This document shows, in pieces, positions 48,424-60,026 of a stretch of DNA of 64,000 nt (positions within the stretch are counted from its first letter, which is position 1; each line of letters opens with the position of its first letter). A program made the position numbers and the translations under genes. Source of the DNA: Adiantum capillus-veneris (lineage: Eukaryota; Streptophyta; Polypodiopsida; Polypodiales; Pteridaceae); NCBI GenBank assembly GCA_014529385.2, contig CM043969.1, forward strand, positions 24,351,946 through 24,415,945. Reading direction: 5' to 3'. The notes under the pieces are model-generated. The model made no database searches and was not told the origin of the DNA. It saw only the letters and a list, made by a program, of their open reading frames with translations.

Positions 48424-49516
48424 TGTAAGGTGCATCGGAAGTGAATGTTGAACTTTGCTCAAGATGAGTGCTCCGAATTGTGCTCAAGGGTTCCTTTTAC
48501 TTAGGGAAGAGAGAGCCTTCCGTTCCTTTAGTGAGAGAGTGCAAATGATCACAAACAAAGTGGAAAAACACTGTGAATGAAGGTGCTGAGATTGAGAGAT
48601 AGAGAGAGAAGAATACGACACCCGAATGTTGTCAAACCCTCCTCCAAGGGCCCCACTCTCTATGGCGAGAGCGGTCTACTATTGATTGCACAAATCTCCA
48701 CAATGCAATGGACTTGCCGACGATGTCGACGGCGATGAGGACGACGATGAGACGGCTGAAATCTGAAAACGCTAAGGGCTGAAATCTGCAAATCTTGTAT
48801 CTGCTGAATTTTGACTCTATGTCGGTGACGACGATGCGAGACTAGGGCTGAAATCTGTCCGTTGAAGAACCGAGTCGCGGCAAGCTCTCGCGGCGAGGAT
48901 CTGCTTCGGGAATGGGTCGGGTCGTAGAGGCTAAGTGCTGAAATCTGTTGACGCCAGCAAAGCTGAAATCTGCTGTCGCTAGGGTCTGTCTGTCGCGGGC
49001 AAGTCAATGTGGTAAGGATCTGCTACCGCAATGGTTATGCTGCGAAGTCGTAGGGCTGAAAACTGAAAAACGCTAGCAGTCTTGCATCATGCAAAAACGC
49101 TAGGGCTGATCAGTCTCTTCTGGCTGGTATCTGCTAAAACGCCAGGGCCTTGGGGCTGGTTCCCAAAATGATAGTCTGAATTTGGACTCGGGCTGAAAAC
49201 GCTAGCAATTGCAATGTGGAGAATCGCTGGGCTGATCTCTTTGCTCTTGAGAACGCTGAAGGAAGCTGCTTCTCCTTGCGATCTGGTGTGTAATGGAGCG
49301 CTACCCTTGCCTTTATACCCCCAGCCACGCTGGGTCGAGTAGGATAAAGCAAGGCTCACGATCTGGCTAAAAATCCACGATGTGGTTAATGTCACCTATA
49401 AGAGGTGGTTCACACGGAACTGAGTCCAGTGGCTTGGCTAATTATCTGAACTGAAGTGAACCCTAGTCATGAAGTAGCTTGTCCACATGCACATAGGGTT
49501 AGATGTGCACGTGACA
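48424..49516 (-). repeat. 3' LTR of a chromovirus (minus strand)
   Basis: Minus strand starts TGTCACGTGCACATC right after a purine tract (49517-49529) and ends GCACCTTACA. It has a GGGGGTATAAAGGC promoter box near 49312 and repeated CAGCGTTTTC/CTAGCG motifs downstream. The last about 300 bases match the solo LTR at 52078-53794. Confidence 0.85.
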
Positions 49517-49527
49517 TCCCTTCCTTT

Positions 49528-50060
49528 TTAAAGTGAGGTAGGTACCGAGCTGCATGGCTTCCTTGTAGTCTGCCAACAACTTTGGGTACTCTTTGAAAAA
49601 CTCTTTGTTGCCCACACTGCTTCGTGGGTTCCTCGATCCTTGAACTTCAAAAAGTACTGTCTCACTTGTTTCTTTGAGCCATGGCGAAACCGATGCAACA
49701 ACACTTGCTTCGGCTCCATGACTTCTGTTTCATCGATGATTTCCGGCTCTTCTTCTTCGGAAATGTCCTTCGGAGGTGTTCCCTGAAACACTTTCAACCA
49801 AGAAACTTGGAAAGGTTGTGCATTGACCATGAGTTAGGCAATTGCAATTTCATAGAAACCTCGTTTATCTTTTTAATGACAGGAAATGGACCATACATTT
49901 TTAAAGACAACTTTGGACACTTCTTTCCAACTTGCTTAAGACGTTTCATGATTCTTAAATACACCCAATCCCCTTCCTTGATCGAAACATCCTGACGATG
50001 CTTGTTAGCTTGGCGTGAGTAAGACTCCTGAGCCTTGCTAGCTTCTCACACTCAGAAATC
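49528..50060 (-). pseudogene. chromovirus integrase C-terminus and chromodomain
   Basis: Minus strand: the integrase end I-K-E-G-D-W-V-Y-L-R, K-C-P-K-L-S-L-K-M-Y-G-P-F-P-V-I at about 49990-49860, then, after a one-base loss near 49815, V-S-W-L-K-V-F-Q-G-T-P-P, and a chromodomain with E-P-E-I-I-D, R-x-x-x-x-G-S-K-K-Q-V-R-Q-Y-F-L-K-F-K-D-R and A-V-W. Chromodomains steer such elements to heterochromatin. The rest of integrase and pol are missing beyond about 50060, where unrelated sequence starts. Confidence 0.85.
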
Positions 50061-52077
50061 TCATCCAACTAGTGACTTTCTGTCACAAACGGGAGCGCAT
50101 AGCAATAGAAAATATAATCGGATAAATACAACTTATCACTTAATATTGAAGCGAGATGATATAGATATAGAGACAGAGAGAGATAAGAGAGTGAGAAGAT
50201 CAACACAATATTGGGGACCAGAAGATGGGCTGGTCCACCCCGTAATAGTATCTTTATTACTGAGGAGAAGTCTATACAAGCACATGAACCGAACGTATTA
50301 CCACGTTTGTTCTAGAATAAGACTTTATGGTTCCAGGAAGCCTCAACTTCCTATTCCTAGGGCAAAACCCTATTCCAAGGAACTTCCGTTCCTTATTCCA
50401 AATCCTCGAGAATCAAGGTTCTTGCCTCTGAATTTCACCTTCCAGACTCAGGGCATGGCATCCTTGCAACTCTTTTCCGACTCTGTTTCCAGAGTCCTCT
50501 TCCCTCGGAACAACTCTGCTTTCTCGGACACGGAGTCCTTACTTGGGAATCTCAACTTCTAGGTCACAACTCGAGAGACTACCTCTCTCTGATCCGTGGA
50601 TCTACTTCCCAAACTCGGGTATGAAACCCTTGGGCTGATCTGGCTCTAATTCCTCAGAGCGCTCTCTCTGCTCCTACTCCCTCACTAAGAGGAAGTACAC
50701 TTGCAAACAAATATTTAGAGATCATAACATGAAAATGTTTACCTTCAAAGTCTCGATGCTCGAAACGCAACTCGGTTCTCGAAAAGCAATTCCTTGGAAG
50801 AGATCTCTACAATGAAAATTCTCTCTTTCAATCCTACACACAAAAGAGGTGTGTTCTCAGGTTCCTTCTCGTAAAACAGCTCCGTCTACGACGTTTATGG
50901 GCTGAAAACAGAGAAAAACAGCAGCTTGTCGCGATGGAAACACGCTCCTTCGGCACTTCTTCGCGAGGGAACTCGCGCACTGGGTCCTGGTGACATTTGG
51001 TACACTTGGGGCAGCCATGGGCATTACCGGCAACGTCTTCTTTGTGGATGAAATCTGCAGCAGTATCTTCTTCTTGCAAAAACTGATCTCCTCCTTTGAG
51101 TGACGGCATGTAATGCTTTTTTAGCTCCTAGCCACGGCACGAATAGTTGCCCGCGTAGAGATCTCAGTCGTTTTATTTTTGTTGTTGTTGTTGTTGTGTT
51201 GTTTTGTTTTGGTTTTGCGTTGTTCTGCCAGAAAAAGAGAGAGAAAACGCTGGCTGATCTGTTGCCTTATTTATCAGATGGCTGCCCACTTATTAAGTGG
51301 GCGGTCGACGTATTTTAAAAATAGTATGAATCTGCCCAAAAACTCAATAATACCTTATAAGTTAAAAACAATGCTTTCACAACACTTCTTAGACGTCCCT
51401 GGATGCAATCACATGCACAGTTGCAATGCAGACATAGACTTCCTCGTAGGAAAGCAGGTGCTTTCCCGAAAAGCAATCCCGCTTTCTCAGAAAGCATTTG
51501 TTTTTCCTCAAAGTTTCCTTTGAACCATCTTCATTCAAGTGCTTGCTTTTCCTTGTGCACAATTCTAACACAGTTCGGAATTTCCTCCTGACTATGGATA
51601 TCCCCTTTCCGACGCACCTGTCACCCACCTTGTGATGCATTACGAATACCCATCACCTAGTCCTTTCTTACCGAACTTACGGTACAATCTCCTTTGCGAT
51701 GCTCTATGTTACCCATCCTATGACGCATCAGACATGTCCGTTCCCGGATGGTCGGATACTTCTTCCCGATGCTCCTTGTAAGTTGTCACCCATCCGATGC
51801 GACGCATCAGAAGACCCGTTCATGGTGGCCTTACAGATATTCCCTTTCACAGTGCTCTCGTCATTACTTTGAATGACGCACTAGGAATACTCTGTACTCA
51901 GAGGTCTCGAGTGAGAAAAACCCTCACTTAAAATTCCAATAATTCATTTAGAATTATTTTTCCTTTGTGTTCCAAGCGAGAAAAACCCTCTTACTTATAA
52001 ATCCAATAATTTATTTAGGATTATTTTTTTGTCAGATAAAGCCAATTTAGCAACATCCCTCACTTATAAACAGTTGT
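50061..52077 (-). other. unassigned block, possibly an LTR on the minus strand
   Basis: No gene. On the minus strand there is a TATA-like GATAAATAAGG near 51275, followed by GATCAGCCAGCGTTTTC, a phrase shared with U5 of the other LTRs here, so this may be a solo LTR. I found no matching target duplication for its ends. Contains a (GTT)n run at about 51178-51197 and repeats of GATGC[GA]ACGCATCAG near 51700-51830. Confidence 0.4.
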
Positions 52078-53794
52078 TGTCACGTGACACATCCAACCCT
52101 ATGTGTCTGTGGACAAGCTACAACATAACAAGGGTTCCGTCAGTCCAGTCAGTCTAGATTAGAAGTGATCTGGTACTTTTGTGAGTCTATTCGTAGACCG
52201 TGCATGCCCAGTCACTTCAAGGTAGGACCAATACGTACGTATGGTACGGATCCGTATGGACGTTCCATACACAACGTACTGTGTACATACGGATCATACC
52301 GTACGTGCATCATTAAATTTTTTTTTTTTGGGATTTTTTCAGTCGACTAGTTATTTTCATTTGATGTATCCTCTATTAGGAGCTATCTTGACTATTGACT
52401 CCACATTTGTGATTTGTGACTTGTAGCTGAGTCCTGACAGTTGTTGCCAGTTGTGACATTCACATAGTATGGACTCTGTTTGTTCATTGTCTTGTGAGTG
52501 TCCAGTTGTCTTAATTTATAATTGTCTTGCTCTTTTGATGTCATGACTCATGATAGCAGTCTATAAGTGATGAGTCTAATAGGTAAACAGGTACACTGTA
52601 CAAGTTCAAACTTCAGTGCCCGCAGGTGCATATCGCACGTCAGGTATGCGATTCTTGAGTCTCTAGCTGTTGTATATAGAATTTAGACATAATCAAAGTT
52701 GTAAGACATCAAATTGACAAATTCTATAGCTTTGTCTCTGAAACTTATAGTTATTTTTGTGGTTTCTATTCTTTTTTACCAATGCCACGTATTTTTCAGT
52801 ACATAAAAAATTTACCCATATGGGACTACGTACAGTACATACTTCCACGTACCGTACAACACGTATGGTTCCACCTTGAGTCACTTAGTATAGATGCATA
52901 TCCTCTGGTTGCACATAGCATGATCATAAGCATTCCCATCAGAATCCTTCAAGGGAATTTTCCAATGCATTTAGCCTATTTTACCTATTTTTGACATTTT
53001 TCACTTATTATTTTTAAGTGACTTTTGTTGGAAAGTAGGTAGGGCAAATTGAGTAAGTTTGTATATAAGTAAACCTAGACTAGCACTAATTGGCAAAAGA
53101 GGCAGCAGGAGCTCCACCACTCAACAGGCAACTTCTCAAGCAAGACTCCCAACCCTAGGCGATTCCACCCCAAGCAAAGCCTCCTAGCGTTTTTCCATCC
53201 CTTGGCCTTTTTTATCAAGCATCATCGCCAAGAGTTCCCACAGCCTAGCGTTTTTGCAACAGGAAGCCATCGGCAGCAAACCACAGACGTAATGTTTCCA
53301 GATTTCAGCCCTAAGACCTGCAGAATTTCAGCGACAAAGATCAGCAGAAATCAGCCTCAAAACCAGCGTTTTTGGATTTGCAGCAGATTTCAGCCCTAAG
53401 CGTTTTTGGACAGCAATAAAGACCTTTTTTCAGCCCTAGTGTCGGCCTCATCATCTCCGTCGTCGTCGTCGACATAGCCTAGACTTGCATCAGTCACATG
53501 CTTTCCCATTGTACCGGTTTGTGCAATCATAAGTAGACCACTCTCGCCGACGAGAGTGGGGCCTTCGGAGGAGGGTTTTACGTCGTCTCTGGTGTCGTAT
53601 TTCTCTTCTCTATATCTATCTCTCAGTCTCATACACTTGCACGCACAGTGTCCATTCACTTTGTTTGTTAATCATTGCACTCTCTCATTAAGAACGGAAG
53701 GCTCTCCCTTCCATAAGAACAAAAGGAACCTTGAGCACAGTTCGGAGCACTCATCTTGAGCAAAGTTCAAACATTCATTCGGGTGCACCTTACA
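52078..53794 (+). repeat. solo LTR of the chromovirus family
   Basis: Starts TGTCACGTGACACATCC and ends GCACCTTACA, flanked by perfect 5-bp duplications GTTGT (52073-52077, 53795-53799). The first about 70 and last about 350 bases match the LTR at 48424-49516. Promoter box GTATATAAG near 53062. The central 52160-53000 holds extra sequence with CGTAC-rich inverted repeats. No internal region is left, so the element was removed by LTR-LTR recombination. Confidence 0.88.
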
Positions 53795-53934
53795 GTTGTC
53801 CTCAACTGTAGAGGTCCAATTGAACTGCCGGGGAGAAACCGGAAAGATTCCAAATCTTGCTCAATGGTGAGTTGAGTTAGTCCTTTCTCAAAAGAGAACT
53901 TAAAAGTTAAACAAAAATTCAATAATTTTAATAA

Positions 53935-54642
53935 TTCCAATACTTACCTTACTGGTTCATGTCCTTCCTCTAGTACCTCGAGGATATCCTTCACCATTCA
54001 TCAAAATCACGAGCCACGTAAGAACTCATCATTCACGTTTCCGAGAATCTGTTAACTCAATTCCACCTTCTCAATCTCGAGAAGAATAATCCTCCTAGAA
54101 ATCAATCTAGGTTTCTGTCTTCCGCATAATCCTACGCTGTTAGTCTTGAGGATATGAAACCTAATGGGCATCAGGAAACACTGCTGGTGGTAATAACTCG
54201 CAGGAGAAAAAGATTGGAAAGAAGTGCCGCCGTGTACAAAGGGGTCTTCCGATCAGAACAATTGGCCTACCCAAAGCAACAGCCCGGAACAAAAACCTTC
54301 TTTAATGTGATCGTAGACTCTATTTGTGAAAGAAAGACATCGAGATTAAAGCTCTATGACTTGGGCATCCCCTATGTGGGAGGACAGAAGAGGTTTAATA
54401 TCCTTAGGACTAACAGCGTAAGATTATGCGCAAGGACAGATTCCTAGATTTCTTTCTAGGAGGAGAATTCTTTTCGGGAATGAGAAGGCAGAATTGACTT
54501 AACAGATTTTCGGATAAGGAAACTTTCGATCTGTTGGAAAAACACGGATGACGAGTTCTTACATGGCTCATAAGTTTGATGATTGGTGAAGGATATCCTC
54601 CAGGTACCAGAGGAAGGAGATGAACCGGTAAGGTAAGTAATG
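53935..54642. repeat. large fold-back: inverted repeat with about 220-base arms
   Basis: The left arm (about 53938-54162) runs ACTTACCTTACTGGTTCATG... to ...GAGGATATGAAACCT. The right arm (about 54391-54640) is its reverse complement with scattered changes, from AGGTTTAATATCCTTAGG to CCGGTAAGGTAAGTAA. The spacer is about 230 bases. A 97-codon open frame at 54154-54447 crosses spacer and inner arm but has no recognised signature. Confidence 0.85.
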
Positions 54643-54647
54643 AATTA

Positions 54648-55407
54648 CAATGTTTTGCATGCTTTCAACGCTCTCCTCCCAAGGTTGCAGATCAGTCCAG
54701 CGTTTTCAGGTTTTAGCCCTTTCCCTCGTCGGAACTGGCCCAGATTTGCAAACACTAGCCTCTCCGTCCTAGCCTCTTGCTTTAGCAGCCCATTGAGCCT
54801 CTTCTCGGCTATTCCCTTTCCGCATCGAGTGCTCCCATTGCTGTCCATCATTGGCTCTATCATCATCTGCATTTTCAGCCCTGCATTACGCGACGGATCG
54901 GCTGCGTTTTTGCAGCCAGCTTTCAGTCTTGGATTCCTCTCACATCCGGAGCGCTAATGAGCCCTAGATCTACCCCTTAGTGGCTATCAGCAACCCCTTA
55001 TCGAGACGGATCCAAAGGTGCATCAAATCAGCCTCGGAGGTGCTTCATCTTGAAGAGTTACCACGGCGACATTCAGAGTTACCACCACGACATTCCCCAT
55101 TTGAGTCAATAGAGTCTACATTGAGGTATTGCATGCATGTACATTCGATTTACGCAATACCAAATCGGCAACGCTGTGGGCACTGAGGGGCCTTGAGAGG
55201 GTTGGTTGGGATCCCATCTGGTGTCTTTCTCCTTCTTTGTGTGCGCGCGTGCGCACATCTCTACCTCTCTCATTCCATCTCTACAGGGAAATAAATGGAA
55301 CCATCTCTTGTGCTAAGTAGCACACATAACGTAAAGAAAGAAGTGAAGATTTGTGGATGTGTAAAGTCTAGAACTTGTTAACATCTCAATTCGGCTGCAC
55401 CTGACTA
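54648..55407 (+). repeat. 5' LTR of the D-type element, U3 missing
   Basis: Begins in the R/U5 part, GTTTTGCATGCT, and ends CACCTGAC. A short GTGCGCGCGTGCGC stretch replaces the long CT tract of the 3' LTR. Confidence 0.8.
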
Positions 55408-55419
55408 TGGTATCAAAAA

Positions 55420-57328
55420 TTTGTGATTTTGCACTAATCCGCTAAACTTAGACTTTTTTTTCTCTAGTGTTTGAGTGTGTGTTGTAGCGTTTCGTCCAAG
55501 TACGCTTCTCTCACTTAGGGGAGTGCAAGGCTTGCCATTGTGTGTAGGACCGTGCAACTTGAGTGTAGGAAATGCAAACATTGTATACTGGAGGTGACAA
55601 TTGTGGTGCTCTTGCGAGAGGGTTGTTAACTTGGTGTGGGCGCTTGACCACCTCGACATAAACAAATCCTAGCATGGATATTTGCCGTCATAAATATTTC
55701 GACATTGCAGATCGCATTATTGAAGACATGGGAAATGTGAAGATGCTGATTGCGAGTACTAGGATTTGTTATCGGTCTATTACGGCAAAGGTAGGCACCA
55801 TCCACATCAGCCTATCAGCTTTGGAGTCTTGAAATTGTTTGAACAACCATCTCTCTCATGTGCTTGGAGAATTTCATCGTTCCAGAAGAGGCATTGCATC
55901 ATCAATGATCCGTACACATCTTTTGCAGCAGATCCGGTCCACACCATCTGCATATTCTTAGCAATCGGTGGCCGTCAATCCATAGCCAAAGGGTTCCAAT
56001 CTAAGGCAAGCACTACGAGAGTTCGTAGGTAACATGAGCCTACATTCGCAGTCACATCCGTTGCAGAGACGGGGATTCATCTAGAGCTTCTGTCACCAGC
56101 CAGTGGCAATTCCATTTTTGTTTATTTTCTCTTTCTTTGGGGAATTTTGTTTATTTTACCTTTTGGAAACACCCCTCTGGAAATCTAACTGCCCTGCATT
56201 GCATAGCCAGTGTGGAACTGCTCAGAGAGAGTCCAGGCCTGAGGGCTAAAGAGCACTAAGGTTGGACAAGGACTATGGTTAGCCAAAGTGGGGTCATTGG
56301 CCAGCCAAAGCGGAATCCTTTGCTACATAGGCTACATTTCAGTTCTGGGTGTGGTTGCAGTGCACAAAGAGGGTCAGATGACCTAGAAGAATGTAATGGC
56401 AGAAACGCCTAAATTTTAGGTATTGCTATATTTGGACGGCAAAATGTCTTCGCGTCATTACGTGCATTTTGACATGGGGATCATTTTGGCAGGTGAGATT
56501 TTTAGACCTGAGGGTCTAAAGCGGGAAAATGCACAAATGAGTGACACTTGGCACTCTGAGGCCAGTATACTACTTAAAGAGAAGGCAAAAACGTGATTTT
56601 CAGCTGTGAGCTCGTTTTTGAGTGCTGTCACAGGTGGGAGAGCTTCAATGGAGTGCTAAGTGAGGTGCAGGATGTCATGACTTGCACACCTCTCACTGCT
56701 CTCTCTCTCCCCTATTCTTTATGGTTATGCCCCTCTAGTGGGCTTTTCAATTGACCAATGTACAGTTGTGTGGGTTCATGCGTGATTGCCGAGGCAAGAG
56801 CCTCTTGCACAGGTATTGGATTAGCTAGCGGCTAATCCCCCGCAGGTATAGGTGATTCGGAGAGGTTTCACGTGCGAAATCTCGTCCGATTCAAAGGGCA
56901 AGTAGCCCTACAGGTGCGGGAGCTGGAGGACTTGCTACGGATGCGACCGGCACGCGAAACGGAGCCCGAAACAGTGAACTACAGCCTGCTGTGTATTTTT
57001 GCAGGTTTAGGGTTTTGGCCCTAAACGGACCCTAATACCCCCAGGAGGTTCGGAGACGCAAGGGGACCGCTGTACAGGTGATCTGGTGCATTTTCGGGGC
57101 AGAAAACAGAGAATTCAGCGTGCTACAGATTCTCTCCAGGGTTTGCAAAGTGTCCGTATGCGTCGGGAAAGTCATCCAATGCGTGTCAATAGATATATCA
57201 TCTCCATCCCTTTTCCACATCACTCGGAAGAGCCTCTTCAAAAGTAGCTGTGGAGGACATCATCTAGAAGGCCATTCATTCGGCACCATCTTATGGCCTG
57301 CATGGAGTTCGGTACCCGTACCTCACCT
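55420..57328 (+). other. internal region of the D-type element, no coding signature
   Basis: I found no gag, protease or RT motif on either strand. Short open frames (for example 55766-56032) resemble nothing I know. Confidence 0.6.
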
Positions 57329-58392
57329 TAAGGAGGAGGGGATGTCACGTGCACATGGCTTTGTGTGCCACGTGGACATGCTTCATTGTCTTTTAAAGCC
57401 AATTTTGCACCTATCTCTTAGATAGGAGCATCTCGAATCCTAGGTTGATTACTATCGGCAATTTTGTGAACGTGTTCGTAGGACTTGCATGTTCGGACAA
57501 ATCTATTAGTTTAGGTTTTTCAGTTTTGGAACCATTTTGCATAAATGGATTGTACAAGCGTTTTTTGACAGGTTTGTTACACTACAGTGGGGATCTGGCA
57601 TGACGTGCATGTAGTTTTAGGTTAGAGGAATCCATTTCCCTCATTAATTGGATTCCCAGGTGGGCAGATATGCGACAATTTTATCGAGAAACTTTGCTGA
57701 AGTCAAATTTATTAATAAACCATTTTAATGATTTATTTTTATTACTTTGTCTGCCAAACATGCCCTACCCAAGTCTTGAAAAGATTATAACCAGTAACTT
57801 GGCCTATAAAGGGAGCAAGGGAGCCAGGGTTTTGGATTAGATGAGCTAGAGCCAGAGCTAGCTCCAGCGTTTTGCATGCTCTCAGCATTTTGCTCCCAAG
57901 ATCGTAGATCAGCCCAGCGTTTTCAATTAGCAGCAGAGCAGCCCATCTTTTTCGGTTTTCAGCCCTTTCTTTCGGCCCGGATTTGCAAATGCTAGCCTCT
58001 CCGTTGCAGCTCGGTACTTCGGCAGCCCATTGAGCCTCTTCTCAGCCATTCCCTTGCCGCATAGAGTGCTCCCGTTGCTGTCCATGATCGGCTCAATCAT
58101 CGTCTATGTTTTCAGCCCTGCTTTACGCGACAGATCGCTGCGTTTTTGCAGCACTTGATTCCCTTCACATCGGGAGCGCAAATCAGCCCTAGATCTACCC
58201 CTTGGTCGCCATCAGCAACCCCTCATTGAGATGGATCCAAGAGTTACTGCGGTAACATTCCCCATTCAAGTCAGCAGAGTCTGAATTGAGGTATTGCATG
58301 TGTGTAGATTCCATTTATGCAATCAAAAGCAAATACCACATCGGCAACAGTGTGGGGGGCCCTTGAGAGGGTTGGTTGGGACCCCATCGGGT

Positions 58393-58450
<58 letters not shown>

Positions 58451-58452
<2 letters not shown>

Positions 58453-59829
58453 CCCTCTTGAAACTCTGCCCTAGCCTCGTTTCTGCTCGTCGAAACTCTG
58501 CGTGTCTCCCCTGAGTGAGGGCGGCCCTATGGGGGGCGTTAACACACAAGCCCAGCCCCCATGCCCAGCTTGACTGCTCTGTTGCGACCTGCTACGGCCT
58601 ACTCGTCTGCCGTGACTTGCGCTTGGTTCGACCTGCTGTGACTTGCAACGTGGGACCTGCTACGACAGTGGTTCGGCTCTACCACGGCCTGCTCATCAGC
58701 ACACCAAGGGCTCTGGTTCAAGGTTCAAGAGACTCCCTCTCTCCCCCTCTCTCTCAGCTCGTCGAAAACCTCTCTTTCCCCCCCTCTCAGCTCGTCGAAA
58801 AGCTCCCTTCTCTGCTATCCCGCCTACACAAAGTTTGGATTAATGCTTCTATTCCAAAAAAGTTAAATCCAAATAAGCCCTCAATCTCACGCAGTTTCAA
58901 CAGGAATCCCCTTTTGTAGCTTGATGTTGTCCTATGGTACCCCTATTGCACGCAAGAGCTTTCTTGCGGTGGTAGCGGCACGAATGAAGGACCCGGCCGC
59001 CCGCTAGGAAACATGAATCACAGCCCTTGAGGCTCATATTCAAGAACTTGTCGGGGAGAATGAGAGACTCAAAGAACGTTTACGAAAGCTTGAAGATGCG
59101 AAGGAAGTAGAGAGCCAAGCTCTGCTTGAAAAAGCACATGCAGTCAAAGCCTCACTCACCGAAATTGTCATGGCAGTGCAGAAAGAATCACATGAAGCAA
59201 CACATAAGAAGATTGACACCAAGATACAAGCAGCCCTACAAGAATGTTGGCTACAAGAATCTCTTGGTCTCAGGGTCAGGATTGGGGGGCTACTCACCGT
59301 GGTGTATCACGGAGGACACCCTTGAGGAAGCAATCACCAAGCTCAATGACATTCTTCAACCTATCTACATTAAGCCCGAAACTATTGCTTGGATCAACGA
59401 TACACATAGACATGTGCCACCCGAGCATTGCATACTTACTTTCAAGGACAAAGATGAGCGTATGAAGTTGCTATGTCAATCTCGACTTCTCAAGGGGAAA
59501 AAGCTTTGGGTTGCTGAAGAATTGACTTTGAATCAACTCAAGAGTAAAGCGAGCGAGCATCAAGAAGATGCATGAAGCACATAAGCAAGGAAAATGGGCA
59601 GTCTACCGGGGTGTCAAAGCGATCATCCAGGAGTTTCAAAATCCCAAACCGGCTCTCCCCTTAGCCGACCCTTCTTAGGTTTTTGTTCTCCCTTTTCCCC
59701 TACTCTACCCTCTTGATGGACCCTCAACCCTTAACTGATATGTATCAGCCCGCATTGAGAAGGAATTGTTGTAATGTTGTGCTTTTTGGTCCCATGGGTC
59801 ATATATGACCTCCGTGGATGATAATTCAA

Positions 59830-59840
<11 letters not shown>
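58451..59840 (+). mobile_element. ORF1-only LINE-like insertion inside the D-type 3' LTR
   Basis: The two LTRs of the D element match up to and after the CT tract but only the 3' one has this 1.4 kb. It carries an ORF1-like relic and a 3' end GATAATTCAAT followed by (CTGT)n/(CT)n. No RT is present. Insertion into a CT tract hides any target duplication. Confidence 0.6.
59017..59678 (+). pseudogene. LINE ORF1-like nucleic-acid-binding protein, broken
   Basis: Three frames in sequence: a coiled coil (A-L-E-A-H-I-Q-E-L-V-G-E-N-E-R-L-K-E-R-L, about 59020-59240), then an RRM-like part (K-N-L-L-V-S-G-S-G-L-G-G ... H-C-I-L-T-F-K-D-K-D-E-R-M-K-L-L ... L-L-K-G-K-K-L-W-V-A-E-E-L-T, about 59255-59550), then a C-terminal K-W-A-V-Y-R-G-V-K-A segment ending at TAG 59676-59678. 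Coiled coil plus RRM plus C-terminal domain is the layout of LINE ORF1 proteins; family assignment is by layout, not by close match. Confidence 0.6.
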
Positions 59841-59872
<32 letters not shown>

Positions 59873-60026
59873 ACATCTCTACCTCTCTCTCATTCCCTCT
59901 CTATAGGGATCTAAAAGGAACCATCTCTCGTGCTAAGTAGCACACATTAACGCAAGGATAGAAGTAGAGATTTGTAGAAGTGTAAATTCTAGATCTTGTC
60001 ACATTTCAATTCCGTTGCACTTGACA

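Larger units (their letters stand above)
54648..60026 (+). mobile_element. D-type LTR retrotransposon without recognisable coding region
   Basis: A 5' LTR (truncated at its left, 54648-55407), a degenerate initiator-Met-like primer site TGGTATCAAAA (55408-55418), about 1.9 kb of internal DNA, a polypurine tract TAAGGAGGAGGGGA (57329-57342), and a 3' LTR from 57343. The LTR U5 halves match along their length (CAGCCCTAGATCTACCCCTT, GGTATTGCATG, AAGTAGCACACAT). No gag or pol motif is seen inside, so it is non-autonomous. The U3 of the 5' LTR is replaced by the fold-back region. Confidence 0.8.
57343..60026 (+). repeat. 3' LTR of the D-type element, interrupted
   Basis: Starts TGTCACGTGCACATGG, promoter box CCTATAAAGGG near 57804, a (CT)n tract from 58397, then a 1.4-kb insert (about 58451-59840), then a second CT tract and the LTR end TTGACA. 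Confidence 0.82.

Noticed and set aside
50081-52055. Solo LTR with ends TGTCAC...AGCAACA
   Set aside because: The 5-bp flanks (CTTTC and TCCCT) do not match, so I left the block unassigned.
54154-54447. 97-codon open frame in the fold-back
   Set aside because: No recognisable domain, and it runs into the inverted-repeat arm, so it is probably chance.
55766-56032. 88-codon frame in the D-type element as gag
   Set aside because: No gag motif or zinc knuckle, and no homologous frame elsewhere in the window.
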